DNA from: Clostridiaceae bacterium UBA6110
GTDB taxonomy: Bacteria; Bacillota; Clostridia; Clostridiales; Clostridiaceae
Length of the DNA stretch: 32,467 nt
Direction of reading: 5' to 3'
NCBI GenBank assembly: GCA_002428415.1
Contig: DIWI01000085.1
Span: forward strand, 1 to 32,467
The notes beneath the pieces are model-generated. The model ran no database searches. It was not told where the DNA came from and saw only the letters and a program-made list of their open reading frames with translations. Positions within the stretch are counted from its first letter, which is position 1. Each line of letters opens with the position of its first letter. Below are positions 15,775-23,837 of this stretch, piece after piece. The position numbers and the translations under genes were made by a program.

Positions 15775-17076
15775 ATGAATGTTACACTTATAGGATTCCT
15801 GATGATTGCCATCATAGTAGCTATTTTACTTTGGGGAAAGGTTTCAATAGCCCCCGTCTTCGTTATCATACCGATAATCGGAGCATTGATTTGCGGTTAT
15901 GACCTGAACAAGATCAACACATTTATGGGAGACGGCCTCAAATCAGTCCTTAACACCGCTGCACTCTTTGCTTTCGCAGTCATGTACTTCAGTCTGCTCA
16001 GCGATGTCGGCGTGTTCGACGTCATAGTCAAGAAGGTCATGAAGTATATGGGCAACAAGGTTGAAATGGTGCTTCTCATGGCGGCGTTCGTTGCAACTAT
16101 CTCTCATCTTGACGGATCAGGAGCAACAACTATGCTCATAACGATCCCTACTATGCTTCCAATCTTCAAGAAGATGAAGATAAGGCCTGAAGCGCTTCTC
16201 CTCATGGCGGCCTTAGCATCAGGCTCCATGAATGTAACACCATGGTGCTCGTCGGTACTGAGACTTACATCCGCTGTAGGTGGAGATCCCCAGGAGCTGT
16301 GGATGTACATACTTCCGCTGCAGGTTATCGCTCTTCTCCTTACCTACGCAAGCGTAATAGTCGTAGGAAAGGTTGAAAGGAAGAACGGAGCAGGAATGAC
16401 TGACGAAGAATTTGCAGTGCTTAAGAAAACAATCGATGAGCCAGCGAAGCTTACAATAAGCAAAGGAGTATTTGTTTTCGACATAGTGATGACTGTAATC
16501 CTCATAATCACAATGCTTACAGGAGTCATCAAGACAAATATGGGATTTATGGTCGCATTCAGCTTGGCACTTGTAGTCAACTATCCAAATGTGAAGAAGC
16601 AGTCTGCAAAGATAAGGGAATACGGCGGAGCCGCCCTAAACATGATCATAATTATCTTCGCGATTGGTGTCCTTGTCGGAATAACGAGCGGTACAGGAAT
16701 GATAGCCGGAATGGCTAACGCCTTCGTATCGATCATACCTGAAGGAATGGGTACTCATCTTCCGATATTGCTCTCATTCTTCTCAGTGCCTCTTTCAATG
16801 ATAATAGGAAGCGATACAGTATACCTGGTACTTGCACCGATACTCGCAACGATAGTGAAGAGCTACGGTATAAGCTCACTTGTACTTTCAGCGGCGCTGC
16901 TCATGGGAGCGTGCCTTGCAGCGAACCTTACACTCATAGGACCTACACCATACCTGGCTCTGGGACTTGCAGACGTTGAAATGGGAGCGCACCTGAAGTA
17001 CAGCTTCAAGTATGTATGGGCAATTGGAATAATCGTCACAGTAGCTGCCGGTGTTCTTAATATCATACCTTTCTAG
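15775..17076 (+). CDS. CitMHS family carboxylate transporter (citrate-metal symporter type)
   Basis: This 433-residue membrane protein has about eleven hydrophobic segments. The family motif HLDGSGATTMLITIPTMLPIFKKM is near residues 112-135, and a matching second loop, GSDTVYLVLAPILATIV, lies in the C-terminal half. CitMHS proteins take up citrate as a complex with Mg2+ or Ca2+ together with protons; relatives may carry other carboxylates. It heads the operon that holds the divergent dehydratase and its CoA-transferase, so it probably brings in their substrate or exchanges it. The ribosome site is AAAGGAG. A 10-bp hairpin follows the stop at 17094. Confidence 0.88.
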   Translation: MNVTLIGFLMIAIIVAILLWGKVSIAPVFVIIPIIGALICGYDLNKINTFMGDGLKSVLNTAALFAFAVMYFSLLSDVGVFDVIVKKVMKYMGNKVEMVLLMAAFVATISHLDGSGATTMLITIPTMLPIFKKMKIRPEALLLMAALASGSMNVTPWCSSVLRLTSAVGGDPQELWMYILPLQVIALLLTYASVIVVGKVERKNGAGMTDEEFAVLKKTIDEPAKLTISKGVFVFDIVMTVILIITMLTGVIKTNMGFMVAFSLALVVNYPNVKKQSAKIREYGGAALNMIIIIFAIGVLVGITSGTGMIAGMANAFVSIIPEGMGTHLPILLSFFSVPLSMIIGSDTVYLVLAPILATIVKSYGISSLVLSAALLMGACLAANLTLIGPTPYLALGLADVEMGAHLKYSFKYVWAIGIIVTVAAGVLNIIPF

Positions 17077-17093
17077 ACTGATCATGAACTGGA

Positions 17094-17119
17094 AATGGCA
17101 ATCTTCAAGGATTGCCATT
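17094..17119 (+). terminator. Hairpin between the CitMHS gene and the small membrane protein gene
   Basis: AATGGCAATC (17094-17103) and GATTGCCATT (17110-17119) form a perfect 10-bp stem with a TTCAAG loop. There is no T tract after it, so it is at best an attenuator or an mRNA processing and stability element that lowers expression of the genes behind the transporter. Confidence 0.5.
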
Positions 17120-17120
17120 C

Positions 17121-17135
17121 TCCTCCAGAGGAGGG
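17121..17135 (+). promoter_or_regulatory. Ribosome-site-masking mini-hairpin
   Basis: TCCTCC at 17121-17126 is complementary to the Shine-Dalgarno GGAGG at 17130-17134 across a three-base AGA loop. Five or six base pairs could hide the ribosome site of the small gene at 17142. It lies directly after the 10-bp hairpin, so the two may stack. Confidence 0.5.
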
Positions 17136-17141
17136 ACTAAA

Positions 17142-17231
17142 ATGACCATTAATCAGAAAAGGCTTGTTGTCATAGGAGTGGTGCTGTTCACAGTGCTGAT
17201 ATCCATTGTCAACATGCTGCTCCATATTTGA
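17142..17231 (+). CDS. Small single-span membrane protein, 29 residues
   Basis: ATG at 17142 follows AGAGGAGGG with 6-base spacing, one of the strongest ribosome sites in the window. The peptide reads MTINQKRLVVIGVVLFTVL then ISIVNMLLHI and stops at TGA 17229. A short basic N-terminus (NQKR) and about 20 hydrophobic residues predict one membrane helix with the N-terminus inside. It is between the CitMHS transporter and the CapA-like gene, 16 bases before the latter's ATG, so it may be a transporter accessory subunit or a coupling leader. I know no family for it. Confidence rests on the ribosome site and the composition. Confidence 0.6.
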   Translation: MTINQKRLVVIGVVLFTVLISIVNMLLHI

Positions 17232-17247
17232 AAAGGCTGGTAAGAGT

Positions 17248-18387
17248 ATGAAGAAAAGAATGACCATGCTGGTTGGCGGAGACACCATTCTTGGTGAAAA
17301 CCCTGAGCTGTATTTTACAGGAATCAATAGCGTACTTGGCAGTGGAGATGTAGTCCTCGCTCAGCTTGAGGTTCCTTACAGCGACACCGCACCTGAGCTT
17401 GACGATCTGCACAGGGAACTAAAGAATCTGGAGCCGCTTAAGGGAAGGTTCGACCTGGTGACCATGGCAGGGAACCACATCTATGACGCAGGCGAGACTG
17501 GTGTTCATGATACACTGGACTGGCTTGATGAAAATGGAATACCTCATGCGGGCGCTGGCAGAAACTTAGATGAAGCGGTAAAACCGGTAATCATCGAAAA
17601 GGATGGTGTGAAGTTAGGATTCCTCAACTACAACTGCGTTGGGATTAAGGCCATGAATGCAGGAATGAAAAAGGCAGGAGCTGCTTACGTCGATGTAATC
17701 ACGCATTATGAGCTTGGAGATGTCGCAAATCCGGGAGGAAATCCTGACAGGATCTACACTTTTCCGGAGCTTACCTCCTATGAAAGAATGATCAGGGATA
17801 TTGAAGACCTTCGAGAAAAATGTGATGTGCTGTCGGTATATCTTCACAAGGGCATAGTCCATAAGGCCGTCAAAATAGCGGACTATGAGAAATTCATCTC
17901 AAGAGGCGCAATTGATGCCGGTGCAGATATCATTTTCAGCAGTCACTCCCATATATTGCACGGAATAGAGATCTACAAGGGAAAGACCATTTTCCACGGA
18001 CTTAACAATCTGATTGCCTGGGTGCCTTCGCTTGGACCGAACTGGAGGCGCACTAAAGGAAAGGCAACCGAGGTGTTCGACCCGGAGGCCTGGGCCAGGG
18101 CGAGGGTGGAGAGATTCGGATTTGTTCCGAATCCTGAATATCCCACGTATCCGTTCCACCCTGATTCCATATATTCGATAATCGCCAAATGCATAATTGA
18201 AGACAGGAAGATAGTGGAGACAAGGTTCATACCTCTCATAGTAAACAAAGCCGGCATACCCGAAGCGGTAAAAAGGTCAAACGGCGGGGACAGGGTCCGT
18301 GAGTACATGGACAGAATAACAGAACTCGCTAATCTCAATGCCACTTTTGAATGGGTGGATGGCGAGATAGCGATAAGGGAAAAGTGA
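17248..18387 (+). CDS. CapA-like metallophosphatase, cytoplasmic form
   Basis: This 379-residue protein resembles the CapA/PgsA family of calcineurin-like metallophosphatases. Metal-ligand motifs are visible: Asp12 (VGGDT), Glu41 (QLEVP), Asn76-His77 (AGNHIYDAGETG), His200 (YLHKG), and His233/His235 (SSHSH), followed by ILHGIEIYKGKTIFHGL. Typical CapA proteins are membrane-anchored and act in poly-gamma-glutamate or capsule export; this one begins directly with the domain and has no signal or membrane segment. I choose ATG 17248; a TTG at 17206 lacks a ribosome site. Its ribosome site is weak, so it probably depends on coupling to the small upstream gene. Its end almost abuts the dehydratase beta start, which suggests a role in that pathway, such as hydrolysis or ligation of a substrate derivative. 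No function is established. Confidence 0.82.
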   Translation: MKKRMTMLVGGDTILGENPELYFTGINSVLGSGDVVLAQLEVPYSDTAPELDDLHRELKNLEPLKGRFDLVTMAGNHIYDAGETGVHDTLDWLDENGIPHAGAGRNLDEAVKPVIIEKDGVKLGFLNYNCVGIKAMNAGMKKAGAAYVDVITHYELGDVANPGGNPDRIYTFPELTSYERMIRDIEDLREKCDVLSVYLHKGIVHKAVKIADYEKFISRGAIDAGADIIFSSHSHILHGIEIYKGKTIFHGLNNLIAWVPSLGPNWRRTKGKATEVFDPEAWARARVERFGFVPNPEYPTYPFHPDSIYSIIAKCIIEDRKIVETRFIPLIVNKAGIPEAVKRSNGGDRVREYMDRITELANLNATFEWVDGEIAIREK

Positions 18388-18418
18388 AAGGAAGTGTTGT
18401 AGTGGCGATAAGGGAAAA
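18370..18418 (+). repeat. Short direct repeat at the CapA/dehydratase junction
   Basis: The 14 bases GCGATAAGGGAAAA occur at 18370-18383 and again at 18405-18418, 35 bases apart. In both genes they read Ala-Ile-Arg-Glu-Lys: the last residues of the CapA-like protein and residues 2-6 of the dehydratase subunit. The repeat suggests a local duplication that formed the tight gene junction. Confidence 0.7.
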
Positions 18419-19568
18419 AGCATTGCAGAGCAGAGCCTTTGCTGCTTTGAAGTATATTTATGACAACCGGGAAAGCTATCTTATAGATGCGAAGGCAAAA
18501 GGCAGGAAGGTCGTCGGAACCTTGGGCTGTGACGTGCCTGACGAGATACTCATGGCAGCAGGCTATCTGCCGGTAAGGCTATATGCGGACAAGGACCCGG
18601 ACTTAAGGGATGCCAACCAGTACCTGGAGTTTTCGTTTGATCCGGTTATACGTGCACAATTCCAGAAGATTGTGGATGGGACATACTATGATCTGGTTGA
18701 CAGGATAGTCATCTCCAATTCGACTGATGCCCTGATAAGGATCTACTTCTATCTGCGTGAGGTGCATCATATCGAGCCCGAGAAGAAGGTGCCCCCGGTA
18801 TACTTCATAGACTGGCTGTTCACAAGGACCAGGATGCATCAGGTCAGGAACGAGGGAACCATAAAAAGGTTCATCGAAGAGGTAGAGAGCTGGAGCGGAA
18901 CGGCATTGACTGACTCTGAGATAAGGGCTGCAAGCGAAGTCTGCAACGAAAACAGAGCGGCTTTAAGAAGTTTCTCCGCACTAAGAAAGGGAGAAAATGC
19001 GACTGTAAATTCCAGTGAGGCCCTGGTTGTAATCGGAAGCTCTCTGTTCATGGACAGGAAGGCGCATACTGAGCTGGTAAATCAGGTAATCGAGGATGCC
19101 AGATCATGGGAAAAACTCTCGGGTCCTAAAGTATATATGACTGGCAGCGTCCAGGAAAATACCGAGCTTTACGAACTGGTTGAAGCTTACGGCGGACTCA
19201 TCGTTTCAGAAGACCATGATTGGGGCGACAGGTATATGGACAGGGATGTCAATGCAGGTTTAGATCCTGTAAGGGGCATTGTCGACAGATACATGCTAAG
19301 GATGTTCAGTTCCAAGAAGGCGTTCGTTTCCCAGAGGGTGGAGGCACTTGCCGATGCAGTTGAAGCATCAGGAGCCGAAGGCGTGCTGTTCTATCTGAGG
19401 ATCTACGAGGATTCACCGTCGTGGGACTTCCCTGAGCAGAACAAGAGGTTAAAAGCCATGGGCAAGAAGGTCGCTTACCTTGCGAAGCAGGGGACGGAAA
19501 TTACAGGTAATATAAAGCTAAGGGCGGACATAACCGCATTCATATCGGACATGAAAGGAGGCTGCTGA
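18402..19568 (+). CDS. Divergent 2-hydroxyacyl-CoA dehydratase / benzoyl-CoA reductase-like subunit (beta type)
   Basis: This 388-residue HGD-D family protein starts, in my view, at GTG 18402, because AAAGGAAG lies about 7 bases upstream; an in-frame ATG at 18351 would overlap the CapA-like gene. The first motif is kept (TLGCDVPDEILMAAGYLP, Cys43). The other two beta motifs have lost cysteine: the PSLCDSLK position reads ISNSTDALIRIY, and the FCDPEEF position reads RIYEDSPSWDF. The usual three-ligand [4Fe-4S] site therefore cannot form as in HadC. It may be structural, bind a different cluster, or rely wholly on the partner. The partner at 19570 follows after one base. The substrate is unknown. 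Confidence 0.85.
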   Translation: MAIREKALQSRAFAALKYIYDNRESYLIDAKAKGRKVVGTLGCDVPDEILMAAGYLPVRLYADKDPDLRDANQYLEFSFDPVIRAQFQKIVDGTYYDLVDRIVISNSTDALIRIYFYLREVHHIEPEKKVPPVYFIDWLFTRTRMHQVRNEGTIKRFIEEVESWSGTALTDSEIRAASEVCNENRAALRSFSALRKGENATVNSSEALVVIGSSLFMDRKAHTELVNQVIEDARSWEKLSGPKVYMTGSVQENTELYELVEAYGGLIVSEDHDWGDRYMDRDVNAGLDPVRGIVDRYMLRMFSSKKAFVSQRVEALADAVEASGAEGVLFYLRIYEDSPSWDFPEQNKRLKAMGKKVAYLAKQGTEITGNIKLRADITAFISDMKGGC

Positions 19569-19569
19569 C

Positions 19570-20877
19570 ATGGAAAAGAGAAAGACTCAGGATGGCGCAA
19601 TGCGATCAGTGAAGACTATGGAAGCAGCGAGGCTTGCAAGCACGTACCAGAAGGAATGGTTTGCCGGAATACATGACAGGGTAAATTCAGGAGAGGATTT
19701 CGCATACATCAATGCGGATGTGCCGATGGAGATCCTGAGAGCCATGGACATCCCCTTCGTAGTCAACCAGTGGTGGGCTGCAATATGTTCCGCCAAGCAG
19801 ATGTCAAGCAAGTATTTCGCTCTGCTGAAGGAAGCTAATTACAGGGATGACCTGTGCTCATACTGTGCAACTGCTTTCGCAGGGTCCCTTGACCCGGACA
19901 AGAGCGACGCACCCTGGAATGGGCTGCCGAAGCCCACTATGGCAATAACAAGGCTAACCTGCGACTCCCAGGGTAAGATCTTCGAGCTGTTTGCAAACAG
20001 ATACGGTGCCGAATTCTATCCGATGGAAAACACCGTGCCGCTTTCAGTGCCTGAAAAATGGTGGGAGAAGGCAGAGGACAGATGGGAGGAGCTTTATTCC
20101 GAGGAGAGGCTTGATGCGGCAGTTGAAGAGCTTAAGAGGCTTATTGCCTTCCTTGAGATAAAGACAGGCAGGATGTTCGATGAGAACAAGCTCATCGAGG
20201 TCATGAACCTTGTGAACGAGCAGGAAAGATACTACAAGATGGCCAGAAACCTCATTGCGGACAGGTGTCCGGCACCGGCTGTGATCACTGACACGATCAA
20301 TGCGGTGATGCAGGCACAGTGGCAAAGGGGCACAAGATGGGCAGCGGACCATGCGAAATTCTTCTATAATGAGATTGAGCAAAGGGTAAAGGACGACTAT
20401 AAGGCAGTCCCAAATGAAAAGATCAGACTCATGTGGATAGGACGCGGACTATGGTTCAACCTGGGATTCTATCAGTACTTCGAGGAGAAGTACGGAGCAG
20501 CATTCGTATGGTCAATGTACCTGGCGATGGGAGCCGATGCATACATAAGGAACGGAGTCGAAAAGGATCCATTAAGGGCTCTGGCGGCAAGATTCATAGG
20601 CATGGAGGACTTTCTCCACATGCCTCCATGGAACGCCGAGTGGTTCATATCAGAGGCACAGCACAACAAGATTGACGGAGTTGTCTATCTGGTTCCTGAA
20701 AACTGCATGCAGGCGGTCGAAGGCTCCTACTTCATAACAAAGATGATGGAGGATGCAGGAATACCGGTGCTTCAGCTGAAGGCTGACCCAGTTGACCCGA
20801 GGAAATGGAACCAGGACAGCATGACAAGGGTAGTAAGTGAATTCATTGAGACAAGAATTAACAGGCAGGAGGTTTAA
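19570..20877 (+). CDS. Divergent 2-hydroxyacyl-CoA dehydratase-like subunit (alpha type)
   Basis: This 435-residue HGD-D family protein has AGGAGG 7 bases before its ATG. Compared with the alpha subunit at 991, the first cysteine motif (GWCASNFP) reads AYINADVP (Asn48), so that ligand is lost. The second region keeps a cysteine at Cys131 (TRLTCDSQGKIFEL), and the third keeps Cys380 (VPENCMQAVEG). DDLCSYCATAFAG (Cys96, Cys99) parallels the alpha DICAYARISL segment and carries an extra cysteine. The cluster must therefore use a different ligand set or an open coordination site. The protein is paired with the beta-type subunit and followed by a CoA-transferase, so the pathway logic of a 2-hydroxyacyl-CoA dehydratase is kept. 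No activator gene lies in this operon. Confidence 0.87.
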   Translation: MEKRKTQDGAMRSVKTMEAARLASTYQKEWFAGIHDRVNSGEDFAYINADVPMEILRAMDIPFVVNQWWAAICSAKQMSSKYFALLKEANYRDDLCSYCATAFAGSLDPDKSDAPWNGLPKPTMAITRLTCDSQGKIFELFANRYGAEFYPMENTVPLSVPEKWWEKAEDRWEELYSEERLDAAVEELKRLIAFLEIKTGRMFDENKLIEVMNLVNEQERYYKMARNLIADRCPAPAVITDTINAVMQAQWQRGTRWAADHAKFFYNEIEQRVKDDYKAVPNEKIRLMWIGRGLWFNLGFYQYFEEKYGAAFVWSMYLAMGADAYIRNGVEKDPLRALAARFIGMEDFLHMPPWNAEWFISEAQHNKIDGVVYLVPENCMQAVEGSYFITKMMEDAGIPVLQLKADPVDPRKWNQDSMTRVVSEFIETRINRQEV

Positions 20878-20878
20878 A

Positions 20879-22096
20879 ATGGCAGGAATAGGACCACTTT
20901 CAGGATATAAGGTACTTGATTTCACACAGTTCGAATCGGGAACAGTGTGCACCGAGACTCTGGCATGGCTTGGCGCAGAGGTATGGAAGGTTGAAAGGCC
21001 AGTTAAGGGGGAGCTTGGAAGGTATTCGGTGGAAGAGCCTTCAGTCGATGCTGTGGGCTTCGTCATACTCAACATGAACAAGGAGTCGATAACCTGTAAC
21101 CTCAAAGATTCGGAAGGACTGAGGCTCATAAGGAAACTGGTCGAACAGGTCGATGTGGTGGTAGAGAACATGGGTCCCGGATCCATGGAAAAGCTCGGGC
21201 TTGGATACGAAGACTGCAAAAAGCTTAACGAGAAGATCGTATATGCGCAGATAAAGGGATTCGGAACAGACGGACCGTACGCTGAGTACCCTGCATTCAA
21301 CCCAATCGCTGCAGCTGTAGGAGGTATGCCCGCTGTAACTGGACAGCCGGGAGAAATGCCTGTACAGTCCGGGCTGAACCTTGCGGATTCAGGAGCGGGC
21401 TACATGTGTGCGCTTTCTGTCATAGCAGCTCTACTACAGAAGGAGAAACAGGGTATAGGACAGAGTATAGAAGTCGCGATGCAGGATGTGGTCATTGGCT
21501 TCGGAAGGTCAAATTGGGAGCCCTACTACAGGACTGGAAAGCCCCCGAAGAGGGTCGGCAACGGAATGCCTCTTGAGGATGTGGCTCCAGCAGGGATGTA
21601 TGCCTGCAAGCCCTATGGTGAGAACGACTATGTTCATATTTACTGCTCAAGGCACCCAGGAAGCAAACAGTTCGAGAACCTGTGCAATGTGATTGGAAGA
21701 AGCGACCTTCTTGAGGATACAAGATTCAAGACCCCAAGGTCCAGATATCTATACAAGGATATACTAGACCCGATAATTGAGGGTTGGACAAGGGAACATA
21801 CCAAACAGGAAGCCATGGACATACTCTGCAGGGCGGATATCCCGGCAGGTGCTGTATTCGACTGCGATGACATTACCAGGGATGAGTATTTGAGGAAAAG
21901 AGGGACCATGGTTGAGATAGACCACTCGAAGAGGGGGACTCTGGTGATACCGGGTTTTGCACCAAGGATGTCCGAAAACCATGTGGAGTACAAGGTCTCA
22001 CCTGAGCTTGGCAGCTACAACGAGAAGGTATTCAAGGAATACGCGGGTCTAACGCATGAAGAGTTTGAGGCATTGAAGGCAAAGCACATAATCTAG
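20879..22096 (+). CDS. Family III CoA-transferase 2
   Basis: This 405-residue CaiB/Frc-type protein starts PLSGYKVLDFTQFESGTVCTETLAWLGAEVWKVE. The catalytic aspartate is Asp170 (NLADSGAG). AGGAGG at 20867-20872 fixes the start at ATG 20879, next to the stop of the dehydratase gene; the longer frame opening at 20837 has no such site. It is clearly different from the transferase at 3455, as the active-site segment reads SGLNLADSG here and GFGDHQVG there. It should load CoA onto the acid used by the divergent dehydratase at 18402-20877. A terminator follows at 22151. Confidence 0.92.
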   Translation: MAGIGPLSGYKVLDFTQFESGTVCTETLAWLGAEVWKVERPVKGELGRYSVEEPSVDAVGFVILNMNKESITCNLKDSEGLRLIRKLVEQVDVVVENMGPGSMEKLGLGYEDCKKLNEKIVYAQIKGFGTDGPYAEYPAFNPIAAAVGGMPAVTGQPGEMPVQSGLNLADSGAGYMCALSVIAALLQKEKQGIGQSIEVAMQDVVIGFGRSNWEPYYRTGKPPKRVGNGMPLEDVAPAGMYACKPYGENDYVHIYCSRHPGSKQFENLCNVIGRSDLLEDTRFKTPRSRYLYKDILDPIIEGWTREHTKQEAMDILCRADIPAGAVFDCDDITRDEYLRKRGTMVEIDHSKRGTLVIPGFAPRMSENHVEYKVSPELGSYNEKVFKEYAGLTHEEFEALKAKHII

Positions 22097-22150
22097 GAAG
22101 CAGATGCCTTTGGTGATGTAATTTGGAAAAGTATAGCAAATGAATGGAAA

Positions 22151-22190
22151 ATCAAAGGATTCGGGCGAACCCGAATCCTTTGATTTGTTT
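22151..22190. terminator. Strong intrinsic terminator, probably bidirectional
   Basis: A perfect 15-bp stem (22151-22165 with 22170-22184) closes on a CGAA loop and is followed by TTTGTTTT. On the other strand an A-rich flank supplies a weaker T tract. It ends the CitMHS operon and lies just beyond the stop of the convergent PucR gene. Confidence 0.92.
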
Positions 22191-22195
22191 TATTG

Positions 22196-23785
22196 CTATT
22201 TGAACTTGATTTCCCAGGGATCAATCTTCTTGTAATCCTGAAGATACTTTATCGCAAGATATGAAAACATGAGGTTCAGTCTGAAGGTTCCATCGCTAAG
22301 GCTATGGTTAACTAGCGACTCTATCTTGTCGATCTTGTAGAGCATGGTATTCCTGTGAATATTAAGCTGCTTTGCTGTCTTCGTTGAATTGCAGTCGTTC
22401 ATCAGGTATGCGTAGAGAACATCGGCAAGGTTTGTATTGTGCTTCCTGTCGTAATGTACCAGCCATAGTATGGCTGGGTCACAGAGATAAATCAGGTTTC
22501 CATGGTTGTATTTCGTCCTGAAGTTTACGCTGCACATGTCTATGATATCCATGAGCCGGAACTCTTCATAGTAATAAATGAGCTTATTGCTGTCAGCTGT
22601 GAAGTTCTTTCCAAACTTGATCGCGCTCTTGCACTGGAGGTAGAAGGTGTTCATGAAGAGATAGTGCTTTGAAGGGTTGGATATTCCGATACGTGCACCA
22701 TATTTTTTAAGAAGCCCTGTTACTGCCTCGTGGTCGAAGGAGCATCTGTCGAACTGAGCCTGCTGACACCATATTACTATGTCGTCAAGATATGTAGTTA
22801 CTATCGAATTGGGTATGAGCCTCTCGAGCTGGTTTACGATAAAGTTTATCGGAGCCGGAGTGAGGGGAACTGAATCAAATTCGACCAGCAATATGAGATA
22901 GATCTTCTTCAGCTTCAGATTCATGAATTCAAGCCTGGTTTTTATTTCATCCATGCTCTCGACCTTTAGCTCGATAAGGTCCGATACCAGACTCTGAAAA
23001 GCTGAATTGCCGCTGTAATTTCCAATACTGCTGCCGGTGGTCAATAGATGCCTTATGGCTGACCCAAGTATAGGACTGAAATTAAAGATCCTATACATAC
23101 TCTGCTCGTCATGTGAAACAAGGAACAGGTATCCTATATTCTTCAAGTGATAGCTTATTGAAGTGACTACAACTGATGTTCCATCAATGCAGGGGATTGT
23201 AAGCGTCGAATCCTCGAATTCGGCATCCTTCCTTGCTTCAAGCACCATGTCCATGTACGGACTTGCCAGATAGCCCACCTTAGTCAGTTCATCCATGAAG
23301 GAGCTGGATTTCTCTCCTTTTGCACTGAAGCTTCTCACTGAGTAGCCAGAAGAGACAAATGCAAGCTGACAGCCCAGCATTTCAGATCCCTTGTCGATGA
23401 ACTGCTGGCAGCTTGCCGACTCGAGTTCAAGGATCCTGAACCTGTTTTCCCAGCTGGAATAGCAGCTGAGGATCTCGCTAAGATTATTGTACAGGCAGAA
23501 GGGGTCCATGGCTGAATGCAGGACACTGCCATTGAACTGCCGGACCGATGTCTCTTGAAGCTTCACCTCACTGGTAAGCACAAGAATTGAAGGAAACGGC
23601 AGCTTGAATATGTTCATACTGTCGATATCCCTCTGAGAGGTGACTATGTAAAGGGTCCTTGGCTGCATTACCGTAGCTGCTGTCATGAACTCTATCTTTT
23701 GAATTGATTCGAATTCCCGTAAGTTTGTATGCGTGTCAAAAAAAGACAAATTCGGATTATTTGTAAGCAAATGTATATTTTGCAT
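22196..23785 (-). CDS. PucR/CdaR-type transcriptional regulator 2
   Basis: This 529-residue protein has a C-terminal PucR helix-turn-helix: NLADVLYAYLMNDCNSTKTAKQLNIHRNTMLYKIDKIESL. It shares this end and its overall length with the regulator at 8829-10406, so the two are paralogues. The N-terminal half is an uncharacterised sensory part. ATG 23785 follows GGGGGG with 6-base spacing. It lies 52 bases behind the LysR gene on the same strand, so the two are probably cotranscribed from the promoter at 24791-24819. With the first regulator it brackets the whole GRE and divergent-dehydratase region. Confidence 0.87.
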   Translation of the reverse strand: MQNIHLLTNNPNLSFFDTHTNLREFESIQKIEFMTAATVMQPRTLYIVTSQRDIDSMNIFKLPFPSILVLTSEVKLQETSVRQFNGSVLHSAMDPFCLYNNLSEILSCYSSWENRFRILELESASCQQFIDKGSEMLGCQLAFVSSGYSVRSFSAKGEKSSSFMDELTKVGYLASPYMDMVLEARKDAEFEDSTLTIPCIDGTSVVVTSISYHLKNIGYLFLVSHDEQSMYRIFNFSPILGSAIRHLLTTGSSIGNYSGNSAFQSLVSDLIELKVESMDEIKTRLEFMNLKLKKIYLILLVEFDSVPLTPAPINFIVNQLERLIPNSIVTTYLDDIVIWCQQAQFDRCSFDHEAVTGLLKKYGARIGISNPSKHYLFMNTFYLQCKSAIKFGKNFTADSNKLIYYYEEFRLMDIIDMCSVNFRTKYNHGNLIYLCDPAILWLVHYDRKHNTNLADVLYAYLMNDCNSTKTAKQLNIHRNTMLYKIDKIESLVNHSLSDGTFRLNLMFSYLAIKYLQDYKKIDPWEIKFK

Positions 23786-23837
23786 AATAACCCCCCAATC
23801 AAGAGACTTCCTCTATCGTTGATATCCAGGCAAGAGG

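Noticed and set aside
17206..17250. TTG start extending the CapA-like protein by 14 residues
   Set aside because: No ribosome site upstream, and the extension overlaps the small membrane protein gene in another frame.
18351..18401. ATG start extending the divergent beta subunit by 17 residues
   Set aside because: It lies inside the CapA-like gene and has no Shine-Dalgarno, while GTG 18402 has one.
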